From contig NZ_JOTN01000004.1 in the NCBI RefSeq assembly GCF_000712595.1, forward strand, positions 124,001-188,000: DNA of 64,000 bases, in the 5' to 3' direction. The position numbers and the translations under genes were made by a program. The notes under the pieces are model-generated. The model had not been told where the DNA came from and did no database searches. It was given only the letters and a program-made list of their open reading frames with translations. Source of the stretch: Bacillus manliponensis (GTDB lineage Bacteria; Bacillota; Bacilli; Bacillales; Bacillaceae_G). Below, one piece after another: positions 44,001-53,688 of the stretch (its first letter is position 1; every line of letters starts with the position of its first letter).

Positions 44001-45542
44001 ATGAAAAATATATTAAAACTACTCTTCTTTTTGGTGGGTATATTTTTTGCGTTTATGTCATTACGTATGATAATAGACATGACGTTATATTCAGGTGTAA
44101 TCGAAATGAAGAACGTTTCGTTTTTAGGTATTTTAAGTATTTTCTTTACGATATCGGGTTTTCTCATTAGTTTTGTCATTTTCTTAGAAAACCGACATCC
44201 TTCTAAAACATTAACGTGGCTTATTGTTTTAGGCATTTTACCGGTAGTAGGCTTTTTTGCATATTTATTATTTGGACAAAACTTTCGAAGAAAACGAATG
44301 TTCCAAAAGAAAGCTCTCTTAGATGAACAAGCTTTTTTACAATATAAAGGTGAAGAAAACCAGGGAAAAATTTTAAAAAAGCATCAACATCAAGAAATGC
44401 TACTTCGTTTAGCAGAGCGACTTGGCGCACATAATATATCCTTTCAAACGGAAACAAAAGTGTTAACAAATGGTGATGAAACGTTTCACGCGATTTTAGA
44501 AGGGTTAAAAAAAGCGAAGCACCATATTCATATGGAGTATTACATTGTCCGTGACGATCGGCTTGGGACAACGATTAAAGATATTTTAATCGAAAAAGCA
44601 AAAGAAGGTGTCATCGTTCGCTTTTTATATGATGCGGTAGGGAGCTTTAAATTATCAAATTCTTATATTGAAGATTTAAAACGTGCGGGGGTCGAAGTTG
44701 TTCCGTTCTTTCCTGTGCGATTCCCGATTTTAAATGACAAAATTAATTACCGTAACCATCGGAAAATTATTGTCATAGATGGAGATGAAGGGTTTGTTGG
44801 TGGGTTAAATATTGGTGATGAATATTTAGGAGAAAATAAATATTTTGGTTTTTGGCGGGATACGCATTTATATTTACGAGGAGAAGCAGTGCAAAGCTTG
44901 CAGCTCATCTTCTTACAAGACTGGTTTTATATGACGGGTGAGGCTGTCATTACTCCTGATTATTTGCAAGCTGAGCCAGTAGAAGAAGAGGGATTGGGTG
45001 GTATACAACTCGTTGCAGGGGGACCAGATACGCAGTGGGAAACTATTAAGCATTTATATTTTGCGATGATTGCTTCTGCTAAAAAGTCAATTTGGATTGC
45101 TACGCCATATTTTATTCCCGATGATGATATACTATCAGCGCTGAAAGTTGCCGCACTTGCCGGAATTGATGTCCGCCTTTTAATGCCAAGTAAGCCAGAT
45201 AAGCGCACCGTCTTCTACGCATCGCGTTCTTATTTTCCAGAGCTATTAGATGCAGGAGCCAAAATATATGAATATGAAAAAGGCTTTTTACACAGTAAAA
45301 TTGTCATCGTTGACTCAAATTTAGCATCGATTGGTACAGCAAATATGGATATGAGAAGTTTCCATTTAAACTTTGAAGTTAATGCATTTTTATATGATAC
45401 AAAAAGTATTCAAAAGCTTGTGCAAGATTTTGAAGATGACTTAACAGTATCAAATGAAATTCATAAAGAGCGGTTCCACAATCGTCGCCTTGTGATGCGT
45501 ATTGTAGAATCGACATATCGCTTATTATCACCTTTGTTATAG
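44001..45542 (+). CDS. cls: cardiolipin synthase
   Basis: The 513-residue membrane enzyme condenses two phosphatidylglycerols into cardiolipin. It has two or three N-terminal helices (within residues 1-80), then two phospholipase D catalytic motifs: NHRKIIVIDGDEGFVGG (about 253) and LHSKIVIVDSNLASIGTAN (about 430), both with intact HxK(x4)D. I chose the ATG at 44001 (MKNILK), preceded by AGGGGGG, over a GTG at 43986. The gene is an insertion between mecA and coiA relative to B. subtilis, and is monocistronic. Confidence 0.94.
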   Translation: MKNILKLLFFLVGIFFAFMSLRMIIDMTLYSGVIEMKNVSFLGILSIFFTISGFLISFVIFLENRHPSKTLTWLIVLGILPVVGFFAYLLFGQNFRRKRMFQKKALLDEQAFLQYKGEENQGKILKKHQHQEMLLRLAERLGAHNISFQTETKVLTNGDETFHAILEGLKKAKHHIHMEYYIVRDDRLGTTIKDILIEKAKEGVIVRFLYDAVGSFKLSNSYIEDLKRAGVEVVPFFPVRFPILNDKINYRNHRKIIVIDGDEGFVGGLNIGDEYLGENKYFGFWRDTHLYLRGEAVQSLQLIFLQDWFYMTGEAVITPDYLQAEPVEEEGLGGIQLVAGGPDTQWETIKHLYFAMIASAKKSIWIATPYFIPDDDILSALKVAALAGIDVRLLMPSKPDKRTVFYASRSYFPELLDAGAKIYEYEKGFLHSKIVIVDSNLASIGTANMDMRSFHLNFEVNAFLYDTKSIQKLVQDFEDDLTVSNEIHKERFHNRRLVMRIVESTYRLLSPLL

Positions 45543-45556
45543 CTATTTAGAAGAGT

Positions 45557-45610
45557 AAAGAAAAAGTTGGGTTTGACATCTTGTTTGTCATGATTCGACT
45601 TTTTCTTTAT
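45557..45610 (+). terminator. terminator of cls
   Basis: AAAGAAAAAGTTGG pairs with CGACTTTTTCTTT around an inner hairpin (TTTGACA / TTGTCA), followed by a T-rich tail. Confidence 0.7.
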
Positions 45611-45702
45611 TTTTAATAAATTGAAAATAAAGAAAAATAAAACTATACTTAACTATGTACATGCAATTATGCATGGATAATGAAATGAAGGGTGGAATAG
45701 GA

Positions 45703-47523
45703 ATGATTGATTTCCAGCACCATGATGCAGAACAGTTTTTTCAAACGTATAACATTGGAGCATTTGCGATAAGTAAGGATGAGAAGCGGCTTGTGTACGC
45801 TTCAAATATGAATGGAAAGCCGAATTTATGGGCAATGGACTTGCCAAATGCCTATCCATATCCATTAACGTACTGCAATCAAATAAGTGACTTCATTAAG
45901 TTGGACCCAAATGGAAACTACATTTTATTAGGTCTGGATCACGATGGTGATGAGAATTATAAAATTCATGCGCTTCGTCCAGAAGGCGGAAAGCCGTTTC
46001 CTTTAATTCCAGCTGAAAAAGATGAAAAGCAATTTTTCTCTTATCTATCAAAAGACGGTGAGCGTATTTATTATACAACGAGCCGTGATAATGAGAAGTA
46101 TATGAATGTCAGATGTTATGATTTGAAAACGAAGGAAGATAAGCTCTTGCATACTGGTGAGGACGCACCGACTAGTTTAATAGCAGTAAGTGAAGATGAG
46201 AAGACACTCATTATTCATAAACATTTTAGTAACACATATTCGTTAGCTTATGCATTGTGTGACGGAGAAATGATGCTATTAACGCCACCAAGTGAAGTGG
46301 AACATGTAACCTATTCATGCCAATTCGTAGATGAAAATACGATTTTATTTATAACAGACTATGACGCAGATTTTGTATATGTGGCGTCATTTAACTTGCA
46401 GACGAAAGAATTTAATATCGTCCAAAAATTTGCAGCAGAAGGCGTTGAGGAGATTAAATATCATAAGGAATCAAAAAGCTGCTATATCAGGACGAATAAA
46501 GGAGTAGAGGATCGCCTATATCGCTTATCGCTAGAGGATCAGTCATTAGTACCGATAACATTGCCAGCTGATATTGTAAATCAGTTACATATCGCAGAGT
46601 CCGGTAATGTGTATGTGGCAGGTCATAGTGCAATCGCGCCGGTAAATATTTTCATGCTACACAAAGGTAAAGGTGTGAAAGAATGGACGATGCTAACGAA
46701 CAATCGTGTATTAGGTGTAGAAAGCGATAGTCTGTCAGATCCAGAAACAATTACTTATGTATCGTATGATGGTTTAGAAATTGAAGCTCTTCTTTTCAAA
46801 CCGCAAAAGGAAGCGGCAAATGATTATACAATTTTTTGGCCGCATGGTGGACCACAATGGGCAGAGCGGAAACAATTCCGTGCGTTATTCCAATACATGA
46901 CCGGTCTTGGCTACACGATATTTGCGCCGAATTTCCGCGGAAGTACGTGTTATGGTTCGAAGTTTACGAAAGTAATTGAAGGCGATTGGGGAGAAGGACC
47001 ACGTCTTGATTGCGTAGCCGGTATTGAGTGGTTGTTTGAGCAAGGAATTTCAGATCGTGATAAGTTATTTGTAGTCGGAGGCAGCTACGGTGGCTATATG
47101 ACGTTATTATTATCAGGCCGTCATGCTGAATATTTCCGTGCATCCGTTGATATTTTTGGTGTAAGTAATTTGTTCACGTTTATTGAATCGGTTCCGGAAC
47201 ATTGGAAGCCAATTATGGACCGCTGGGTAGGTCACCCAGAACGTGATAAGGAGAAGTTAACAGAAGACTCACCAATCACGTATTTAGATGGCATGGTAAA
47301 ACCGATGCTTATTATTCAAGGTGCAAACGACCCACGCGTTGTGCAAGCGGAGTCTGATCAAATGTATGAGGCGTTGAAAGAAAAAGGACGCGATGTTGAG
47401 TATATGGTGTTAGAAGATGAAGGACATGGTTTTTCAAAGAAAGAAAATGAAATCAAAGTATACCGTCGTATTGCGGAGTTTTTAGAGAAACACCAGCAAA
47501 AAGTAATAGAGATGAAAGTGTAA
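45703..47523 (+). CDS. S9 family prolyl oligopeptidase-like peptidase
   Basis: The 606-residue protein has an N-terminal beta-propeller (about 20-340, with repeated blades such as KRLVYASNMNGKPNLWAMD) and a C-terminal alpha/beta hydrolase domain. The nucleophile serine is in VVGGSYGGYMTLL, the aspartate in IQGANDPRVVQAES, and the histidine in LEDEGHGFSKKENE. It is the acyl-aminoacyl-peptidase-like group of S9, which cleaves short peptides in the cytoplasm. I chose the ATG at 45703 (MIDFQHHD) with GGTGGAATAGGA upstream; earlier in-frame codons lack a good site. Confidence 0.9.
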   Translation: MIDFQHHDAEQFFQTYNIGAFAISKDEKRLVYASNMNGKPNLWAMDLPNAYPYPLTYCNQISDFIKLDPNGNYILLGLDHDGDENYKIHALRPEGGKPFPLIPAEKDEKQFFSYLSKDGERIYYTTSRDNEKYMNVRCYDLKTKEDKLLHTGEDAPTSLIAVSEDEKTLIIHKHFSNTYSLAYALCDGEMMLLTPPSEVEHVTYSCQFVDENTILFITDYDADFVYVASFNLQTKEFNIVQKFAAEGVEEIKYHKESKSCYIRTNKGVEDRLYRLSLEDQSLVPITLPADIVNQLHIAESGNVYVAGHSAIAPVNIFMLHKGKGVKEWTMLTNNRVLGVESDSLSDPETITYVSYDGLEIEALLFKPQKEAANDYTIFWPHGGPQWAERKQFRALFQYMTGLGYTIFAPNFRGSTCYGSKFTKVIEGDWGEGPRLDCVAGIEWLFEQGISDRDKLFVVGGSYGGYMTLLLSGRHAEYFRASVDIFGVSNLFTFIESVPEHWKPIMDRWVGHPERDKEKLTEDSPITYLDGMVKPMLIIQGANDPRVVQAESDQMYEALKEKGRDVEYMVLEDEGHGFSKKENEIKVYRRIAEFLEKHQQKVIEMKV

Positions 47524-47562
47524 GATATAGACGCGATGAAAAGTTACTTAATAAGCCCCTCG

Positions 47563-47722
47563 TTTCATCCCGCATTAACGGTCTGTAAAACTCCCACCTC
47601 AAAACTTGAGAAAAAGCGAAGAAGTTTAGGTGGGAGATTAACAGTCCGTAAAAGCCCGATTGGTTCAACTAATAATCAGTGGGGGATGGAGAAAACCCCC
47701 ACTGATTAAAGTTTCACTTTAT
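47563..47722 (+). repeat. bcr1 repeat, copy 10 (full length)
   Basis: A well-preserved copy from TTTCATCCCGCATTAACGG to GTTTCACTTTAT. The arms CTCCCACCTCAAAACTT / AAGTTTAGGTGGGAG pair well, and the right hairpin is AATCAGTGGGGG / CCCCCACTGATT. Confidence 0.9.
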
Positions 47723-47832
47723 GTGAAGGGCTTATTAAGTACGTATATTGCAACAGGCGATTGGCTCGATAAACATAAAAGGAGTTTGTCATTATATGTA
47801 GAATACACATGGGTGAGAAAGGAAGTGATAAT

Positions 47833-49074
47833 GTGTTTGTTGCAAAACGAGAGAACGGTCAATTATTACATCTTCTTCATAGTTGGAATGAGAAACAATT
47901 ACGCATGATTCGTGAGAAAGAAAGGTTCTTTTGTCCCGTTTGCCATTTAGAAGTAGGTCTAAGAATAGGGAAGCAGAACAGATGGCACTTTGCCCATAAA
48001 AAATCAGATAATTGTCTCGCGCATTTCGAAAGAGAATCTGTATATCATATGCGAGGAAAAGCCCAATTATATAGATGGTTCCAGTCGCAAAATTTACAAG
48101 TTGAAGTTGAACATTATTTGCCGAATATTAAACAACGGCCAGATCTTTTCGTAACGATAGAGAATAGGAAGTTTGCGATTGAATATCAGTGTGCCACAAT
48201 TTCGAATAACGAATGGCTAAAGCGTACACATTCGTATTGGAAAGAAGGAATACAAATCATATGGGTGTTAGGTGGAAATCGATTAAAGCACCATAATGCA
48301 TATGGACTTTCGTTATCTTCATTTCATTCGTTATGTACGCAATATTATCCTCATCCATATCTCCTCTATTTTTGTCCAAATGAAAAATCATTTTTCAAAG
48401 GCTCTCCGCTTATTCCATTTTCCTCATCGATTGTTTTTTCACACCTTATACATTTACCGCTACGTACTACTACATTTTCTTCTTTATTGGAACGTTTCCC
48501 CTTTTCTATAGGGGGACTAAAAACAGAGTGGCTACAGAAAAAGCGGTATCTCCGGTCAAATAGTTTACAAATATGGAAGTATAGTCAGCGTTCCTTTTTA
48601 CATCTTCTTTATGAAAAACAAATTCCTCCTTTTTATTTTCCTCCTGAAATTGGTGTTCCACTCCCGTCTTCACTTTCATTTCAAACACATCCATTCCTTT
48701 GGCAAGCATATATTGTCCTTGAGTTACTTGAGTCTCTAGCAACCGGGGAATATATCTCATTGCATACAGTTTTTCAATACGTTTCCCGTCATAAAGGAAT
48801 CCGTCTCCGGCATCTCCCGTATTTTCCAAAAAACTTTTGGGAAGAAGCGGTGAAAGAATATATGCGATTTTTATGTAGGATTGGACAGGTAGAGGAAGTG
48901 AGTCTTTACAAATATCGAAAAAAGCGTTCGTTTTCTATCGTGAAAATGGAAGGAGAAATGAGCAATTTAGATGAGGAAATGGTGTGTGCTGCATTGTCTC
49001 TTTTTGAGTCGAAGTACAACATGATAGATAGAAAAGAGGATATAATAGAGAGGTGTGAGAAGGGAATTACATAA
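47833..49074 (+). CDS. coiA: competence protein CoiA
   Basis: CoiA (413 residues) has a role in DNA uptake and recombination during competence; it carries a nuclease-like fold. An N-terminal zinc-finger-like part (FFCPVCHLEVGLRIG, with histidines in RWHFAHKK) is followed by the nuclease-like core YLPNIKQRPDLFVTI ... FAIEYQCATIS (Asp, Glu-x-Gln). I chose the GTG at 47833 (MFVAKRENGQ), preceded by AAAGGAAG; an ATG at 47809 lacks a good site. It lies before pepF as in B. subtilis. No clear ComK box was found upstream. Confidence 0.88.
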   Translation: MFVAKRENGQLLHLLHSWNEKQLRMIREKERFFCPVCHLEVGLRIGKQNRWHFAHKKSDNCLAHFERESVYHMRGKAQLYRWFQSQNLQVEVEHYLPNIKQRPDLFVTIENRKFAIEYQCATISNNEWLKRTHSYWKEGIQIIWVLGGNRLKHHNAYGLSLSSFHSLCTQYYPHPYLLYFCPNEKSFFKGSPLIPFSSSIVFSHLIHLPLRTTTFSSLLERFPFSIGGLKTEWLQKKRYLRSNSLQIWKYSQRSFLHLLYEKQIPPFYFPPEIGVPLPSSLSFQTHPFLWQAYIVLELLESLATGEYISLHTVFQYVSRHKGIRLRHLPYFPKNFWEEAVKEYMRFLCRIGQVEEVSLYKYRKKRSFSIVKMEGEMSNLDEEMVCAALSLFESKYNMIDRKEDIIERCEKGIT

Positions 49075-49378
49075 CAAGAATCGAATGGTATTATATGAAT
49101 CCTTTTGAAAATACTGAAAAGCTTTTAAAATCTTTCTTTTTTAGATGGTAGAGAGGGACTGGCTGAGTGTAGTAACGGTCAGTGCCGTTTTTGTTTGGAT
49201 AGCCTTAGTGTGAGTGGAGAACATGATTATATGTTTAAGTATGAGCTCAGCCTAAGGATAATCAAGATCAGCGGCTCATTCTGTCGAGTACTGTGTTGGA
49301 ATAAAAAGTAGGAAGCAAGAAGGCTTAGCTTGTATTTTAGAGAGTAAACGGGATTGATATAGATAAGGAGGAGTTTTA
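49075..49378. other. intergenic region between coiA and pepF
   Basis: No gene is seen in these 304 bases. At 49138-49190 it carries a hairpin module (ACTGGCTG ... CGGTCAGT, then GCCGTTTTTG) that could terminate coiA transcription and shares TAGTAACGGTCAGTGCC with a module at 21800 upstream of yjzC. Confidence 0.5.
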
Positions 49379-51205
49379 ATGACTGAACAAAAACCAACAA
49401 AAACATTACCGCCGCGCAGTGAAGTTGAAGAAAAATATACGTGGCGCTTAGAGGATATTTTTAAGACAGATGCAGATTGGGAAAACGAGTTTCAAGAAAT
49501 TAAGGGGGTAATTCCTAAGTTAGCTGAATATAAAGGAAAACTTGGTGATTCAGCTGCAGCATTACTAGAAGCATTGCAGTACGAAGATGAAGTATCAATG
49601 CGACTTGGTAAATTATATACATATGCTCATATGCGCTATGACCAAGATACAACAAATTCAACATACCAAGCATTAAATGATCGTGCGAAAAACTTATATT
49701 CTCAAGCTTCTAGTGCAATGGCTTATATTGTGCCAGAAATTTTAACGATTCCAGAAGAGAAATTGAAGTCATTTTTACAAGAAAATAAAGAACTAAATGT
49801 ATATGCACATGCATTAGAAGAAATTACACGTCAGCGTCCTCACGTATTATCTGAAGCAGAAGAGGCGTTGTTAGCAGAAGCTTCTGAAGTAATGAGTGCA
49901 TCAAGCAATACGTTTGGTATGTTAAACAATGCTGATTTAAAGTTCCCGTCTATTACTGATGAAGACGGAGAAGACGTAGAAGTGACGCACGGCCGTTACA
50001 TTCAATTTTTAGAGAGTGAAGATGCACGCGTGCGCCGCGATGCATTCCAAGCTGTGTACGAAACGTATGGCAAATATAAAAATACGTTCTCAAGTACGTT
50101 AAATGGTGCAATTAAACGTAATAACTTCTATGCACGTGTACGTAAGTATGATTCTGCTCGTCAAGCAGCACTAAGTAATAATAACATTCCAGAGTCTGTA
50201 TATGATCAACTTGTTGATACAGTAAATGAAAACTTACATTTATTACATCGTTATATTGATATTCGTAAGCGTGCACTTGGCTTAGATGAGCTTCATATGT
50301 ATGATTTATACACACCTCTAGTACAAGAAGTGAAAATGAAAGTAACATATGAAGAAGCACAAGATTTACTATTAAAATCATTAGATGTACTAGGTGAAGA
50401 GTACGTTGACATTTTAAAAGAAGCATATGAAAACCGCTGGGTTGATGTGTATGAGAATAAAGGAAAACGAAGCGGAGCGTATTCATCAGGTGCATATGGA
50501 ACAAATCCATACATTTTAATGAACTGGCATGATAACGTGAATAACTTATTTACACTTGCTCATGAATTTGGACATTCTGTTCACAGTTACTATACAAGAG
50601 AAACGCAGCCGCACGTATACGGAGATTATTCCATTTTCGTTGCAGAAGTAGCATCTACATGTAATGAAGCGTTATTAAACGATTACTTACTAAAGACGAC
50701 AGAAGATAAGAAGAAACGTTTATACTTATTAAATCATTATTTAGAAGGTTTCCGCGGCACAGTATTCCGTCAAACGATGTTTGCTGAATTTGAGCATACA
50801 ATTCATAAGAAAGTACAAGAAGGTCATGCGGTTACGCCGGATATGTTAACGGAAATTTACTATGAATTAAATAAGAAATATTTCGGAGATAGCGTAGTTA
50901 TTGATGAGGAAATCGGCTTAGAATGGTCTCGTATCCCGCATTTCTATTACAACTATTACGTATACCAATACGCAACAGGTTTTAGCGCTGCAACAGCATT
51001 ATCGAAACAAATTTTAGAAGAAGGAGAACCGGCTGTAGAACGTTATATTAATGAGTTCTTAAAAGCGGGAAGCTCTGATTATCCAATTGAAGTGTTGAAA
51101 AAAGCAGGTGTAGATATGACATCACCAGAACCTGTGAAAGAAGCATTGCAAGTATTTGAAGAGAAATTAAATGAATTAGAAGCGTTATTATTTGAAGAAA
51201 ACTAA
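49379..51205 (+). CDS. pepF: oligoendopeptidase F
   Basis: PepF (608 residues) is an M3 family zinc metallopeptidase that cleaves medium-length peptides in the cytoplasm. The active site is LAHEFGHSVHSYY (HEFGH, about residue 394) with the third ligand in FVAEVASTCNEALL. PepF also affects peptide signalling and sporulation in Bacillus when overproduced. The ATG has AAGGAGG upstream. Its position after coiA is conserved with B. subtilis (yjbG). The function in recycling imported peptides fits with the opp genes upstream, which is inference. Confidence 0.96.
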   Translation: MTEQKPTKTLPPRSEVEEKYTWRLEDIFKTDADWENEFQEIKGVIPKLAEYKGKLGDSAAALLEALQYEDEVSMRLGKLYTYAHMRYDQDTTNSTYQALNDRAKNLYSQASSAMAYIVPEILTIPEEKLKSFLQENKELNVYAHALEEITRQRPHVLSEAEEALLAEASEVMSASSNTFGMLNNADLKFPSITDEDGEDVEVTHGRYIQFLESEDARVRRDAFQAVYETYGKYKNTFSSTLNGAIKRNNFYARVRKYDSARQAALSNNNIPESVYDQLVDTVNENLHLLHRYIDIRKRALGLDELHMYDLYTPLVQEVKMKVTYEEAQDLLLKSLDVLGEEYVDILKEAYENRWVDVYENKGKRSGAYSSGAYGTNPYILMNWHDNVNNLFTLAHEFGHSVHSYYTRETQPHVYGDYSIFVAEVASTCNEALLNDYLLKTTEDKKKRLYLLNHYLEGFRGTVFRQTMFAEFEHTIHKKVQEGHAVTPDMLTEIYYELNKKYFGDSVVIDEEIGLEWSRIPHFYYNYYVYQYATGFSAATALSKQILEEGEPAVERYINEFLKAGSSDYPIEVLKKAGVDMTSPEPVKEALQVFEEKLNELEALLFEEN

Positions 51206-51206
51206 A

Positions 51207-51256
51207 GAAGTCGATCCACAATATACGTATGTATTTTGTGGGTCGGCTTCTTTTTG
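51207..51256. terminator. terminator of pepF
   Basis: AGAAGTCGATCCACA / TGTGGGTCGGCTTCT (with wobble pairs) and TTTTTG after the stop codon. It may also serve the convergent yizD. Confidence 0.8.
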
Positions 51257-51430
51257 TTAAAATCTTTTAAAACGTTTATATCCATTTATGTAGGAAACGA
51301 TGAGTACAATGGATCCAAACAAAAGTGGTAACGATAAAAGAAGTGGGAAGGTTTCCAGTAATGCGAGAATATAGAAGGAGAAAGTGAGTAATAGCAGAAA
51401 AGCAAGAAGTAATATATGGTATTTTTTCAT
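51257..51430 (-). CDS. yizD: small membrane protein (YizD position)
   Basis: A 57-residue protein with two hydrophobic segments (HILLLAFLLLLTFSFYILAL and LLLSLPLLFGSIVLIVSYI) and a basic C-terminal end (GYKRFKRF). The ATG has GAAAGGGG upstream. It lies between pepF and the RoxS RNA gene, where B. subtilis carries yizD; I assign the name by position only. Function is unknown. Confidence 0.65.
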   Translation of the reverse strand: MKKYHILLLAFLLLLTFSFYILALLETFPLLLSLPLLFGSIVLIVSYINGYKRFKRF

Positions 51431-51498
51431 GATTTAGCCCCTTTCTATCAGTGTTTTATAGTATATTCATGTATGAAAGCGTTTAGAATGTGACAGAA

Positions 51499-51549
51499 TT
51501 GTGAAATTCGACAAAAGGTCTTGTCATCTGACGTCGAATCTTGTAATAT
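51499..51549 (+). promoter_or_regulatory. RoxS promoter with Rex-like site
   Basis: TTGTCA (51521-51526) and TAATAT (51544-51549) are 17 bases apart. Just upstream, TTGTGAAATTCGACAAA at 51499-51515 has a perfect Rex half-site (TTGTGAA) and an imperfect second half. Rex, which senses NADH, and ResD are known to control roxS in B. subtilis. Confidence 0.65.
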
Positions 51550-51555
51550 AATAAG

Positions 51556-51682
51556 CGTGAACGAATTCACATACAAACATATACCCCTTTGTTTGAACGT
51601 GAAATTTCTCCCATCCCCTTTAATATTTTTATAAGCCGTAAAGAAAACGACCTAGTGTTTACACTAGGTCGTTTTCTTTTGT
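51556..51682 (+). ncRNA. roxS: small regulatory RNA RoxS (RsaE)
   Basis: Between yizD and spxH, the same place as in B. subtilis, lies a promoter, a sequence with two C-rich single-stranded stretches (CATATACCCCTTTGTTTG and TCTCCCATCCCCTTTAA) and a strong terminator (AAACGACCTAGTG / CACTAGGTCGTTT plus TTCTTTT). These C-rich motifs are the hallmark of RoxS/RsaE, which base-pairs with ribosome-binding sites of mRNAs for central metabolism and redox balance. The predicted length is about 125 nt. Its 3' end overlaps the last codons of spxH on the other strand, and the terminator is shared. Confidence 0.88.
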
Positions 51683-52555
51683 AATCCATTTCCAATATCG
51701 AGTGCATTTTACATCAATTGCTTGTACTTGTCGTTTCAATAATAATTTCTTCATTTCTCTTTCAATTTCTGGCTGTGTGCAATTGTAAATAAAAGCTAGC
51801 TCTTGTGAAGACATAAATTGAAATGCTTCTAGTAATAGTTCTAAAGGTGGAAGTGGTTTTGGCTTCATATCTTCGTTTACTATTTCTTTTAACAATTGTA
51901 CATAAACTTCATAAGAATAAATGCCAGACACTTTAATGCCTTCTTCATCTGAGTTCACATGGAAAAAGACGAGGGACGGGATTTCCGTGATGTGCATTTC
52001 ATTTGTAAATTTTAAATCGCATTGAAATGCTTTTTTTGCACTAATTGAGTGTAAGTCTTGTTTAAATTCTTCTAAATCAATACCACTTTCGGCTGCGCAT
52101 GTGAATAGTAACGACGCATCTGGTTTTATTACATTGTTTAAGAAAATATATTCTTGTAATTTTCTTAAAAATTTCGCCCCTGCTTTTCGCCCTTGCAACT
52201 CTGCCGCTTTAATTGCGAGAGAAGTAATATATGGTGTGGATGCTGCATCATTCATATGCACTTTTCCGTCGCACGAAAATCCATGAAGACTTGTTGTTTT
52301 CTCCCACACAAATCGAATATTAGCAGGTTTATTCCATTTGTGTGGGGAGTCAGCGGCACCATCTACTTTTCCGGTTAATACATGTCGAATTGTAAAATGG
52401 TTTCCATATTCGAGCCAAAGTTTAATCATAAGCGGCTCAATATCCCAACAGTCTTTGCAAAGTGGATCAATAAACAAATGTGCTTCAACAGATTTTCGTT
52501 CGCATTTCGAAGGTGGTGTGAGCAGCATATGTTGATTTTCTTTACGTTCCATCAT
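51659..52555 (-). CDS. spxH: Spx-degradation adaptor SpxH (YjbH)
   Basis: SpxH (298 residues) binds Spx and presents it to ClpXP. It has a DsbA-like thioredoxin fold, with the motif [16 protein letters not shown] (CKDC) near residue 33, and a C-terminal winged-helix-like segment ([21 protein letters not shown]). The ATG overlaps the stop codon of the upstream globin gene (ATGATG containing TGA), so the two are translationally coupled. Substrate gene spx is about 10 kb to the left. The final codons lie within the terminator hairpin. Confidence 0.93.
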   Translation of the reverse strand: MMERKENQHMLLTPPSKCERKSVEAHLFIDPLCKDCWDIEPLMIKLWLEYGNHFTIRHVLTGKVDGAADSPHKWNKPANIRFVWEKTTSLHGFSCDGKVHMNDAASTPYITSLAIKAAELQGRKAGAKFLRKLQEYIFLNNVIKPDASLLFTCAAESGIDLEEFKQDLHSISAKKAFQCDLKFTNEMHITEIPSLVFFHVNSDEEGIKVSGIYSYEVYVQLLKEIVNEDMKPKPLPPLELLLEAFQFMSSQELAFIYNCTQPEIEREMKKLLLKRQVQAIDVKCTRYWKWITKENDLV

Positions 52556-52953
52556 ATTTCACCTAATTTACTTGGCGTATTAACCATATGATGGGCAGTT
52601 AACGTAAGGCGTTCAAATACAAACTCTCGAATTGGTCCTTCAACGCCTGTATCATCCATCGCTTGCTCCATGCATAATAACCAAGCTTTAGCGCGCTCTG
52701 GCGTAATCTCAAACGGGAGATGGCGAGCGCGTAGCATTGGATGACCATGTTCATCTGTATAAAGGCTTGGTCCACCCAAAAATTGCGTTAAAAATTGCTT
52801 TTGTTTTCTAGCCGTTTCTGTTAAATCGTCTGGGAAGATGGGAGATAAGTCAGGGTGTTTGCTCACATAGGAATAAAATGTATCGACTAATGCTGCAAGA
52901 ACTTCTTCACCGCCAATTGCTTCAAATGGTGTCATTTGTTGATTACTCATCAT
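52552..52953 (-). CDS. yjbI: truncated hemoglobin (YjbI)
   Basis: The 133-residue protein is a group II truncated hemoglobin. It begins [21 protein letters not shown], has the proximal-histidine region ([22 protein letters not shown]) and the tryptophan on helix G (W of [11 protein letters not shown]), and [21 protein letters not shown] is typical. It is cotranscribed with spxH, an arrangement conserved in Bacillus; in Staphylococcus and Bacillus it has been linked with the thiol-stress function of SpxH. Two adjacent ATGs are possible starts. Confidence 0.94.
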   Translation of the reverse strand: MMSNQQMTPFEAIGGEEVLAALVDTFYSYVSKHPDLSPIFPDDLTETARKQKQFLTQFLGGPSLYTDEHGHPMLRARHLPFEITPERAKAWLLCMEQAMDDTGVEGPIREFVFERLTLTAHHMVNTPSKLGEI

Positions 52954-53049
52954 GTAAATCTCCTTTTTCCATCAAATGTATATACATTGTAGCAATGAAT
53001 GATGAGAAAGGGCAAATAAATCGCTTACTCTTCATTATCGCTGACATAT

Positions 53050-53082
53050 AAGACCCCCGTGCTGGCACGGGGGACTATTGCT
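53050..53082 (-). terminator. hairpin downstream of yjbK
   Basis: CCCCCGTGC / GCACGGGGG is a GC-rich perfect 9-bp stem with a two- to three-base loop, followed on the minus strand by TCTTATAT. Confidence 0.65.
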
Positions 53083-53109
53083 TGTATGCATCTTATTCAA
53101 AAATTCACT

Positions 53110-53688
53110 CTACCTTGCTTTTTTCTGTTTGGCAAGGAAAAAGCGTTTTACTTTATTGTCTGTATGACGAACAGGGATGTTATGTGTTGTTAATAAAGCA
53201 TGGAAATTTTGTTTTCCAGTTTGTTCGTCAGTTACTTCATATTCGAGTTCATAATCATTTTGGTCATAGTAGAAACTATGGTCAAATACAAGTGTGCCAT
53301 CTTCATATTGTATTTCCGCGCGCTCTGTTGTTAAACTTCCCATATATGTTAAAGAAGAAACAGGAACTTCTAGCGTTTGCAATTGATTTCGTACTGCACC
53401 TTCTACAATCGTGTTCGTTTCCATCATTTTGTTTGCTTCTACTTCGGTAACAGTTTGGTGTGTTTCTAACAAACCAACTGTAGCTGGTTGTTTTAATGTT
53501 AAGGTGTACTTTCCGTTTTTATGACGGATACGAAGAGCAGAACCAGCTTGTTTTAATGAGAATGTATCCGTTTCAAAATAGTGGTTCACCTGCGTTTGGA
53601 AATGTTCGATAGAAAAGGCGCTACATAATGTATGGAACTCTTTTTCTGTAACCATATTTTTAAATTCGATTTCAATTTCTTGTTTCAT
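53110..53688 (-). CDS. yjbK: CYTH domain protein YjbK
   Basis: The 192-residue protein is a CYTH (triphosphate tunnel) protein. The signature is EIEIEFK at residues 4-10 (ExExK), and the tunnel strands carry alternating charged residues (SALRIRHKNGKYTLTLKQP, AEIQYEDGTLVFDHS, YELEYEV). Family members bind or hydrolyse triphosphates, including inorganic tripolyphosphate. I chose the ATG at 53688 (MKQEIEIE), with AAAAGGAG upstream. It is transcribed away from yjbL and relQ, as in B. subtilis; a link to nucleotide signalling is only suggestive. Confidence 0.92.
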   Translation of the reverse strand: MKQEIEIEFKNMVTEKEFHTLCSAFSIEHFQTQVNHYFETDTFSLKQAGSALRIRHKNGKYTLTLKQPATVGLLETHQTVTEVEANKMMETNTIVEGAVRNQLQTLEVPVSSLTYMGSLTTERAEIQYEDGTLVFDHSFYYDQNDYELEYEVTDEQTGKQNFHALLTTHNIPVRHTDNKVKRFFLAKQKKAR

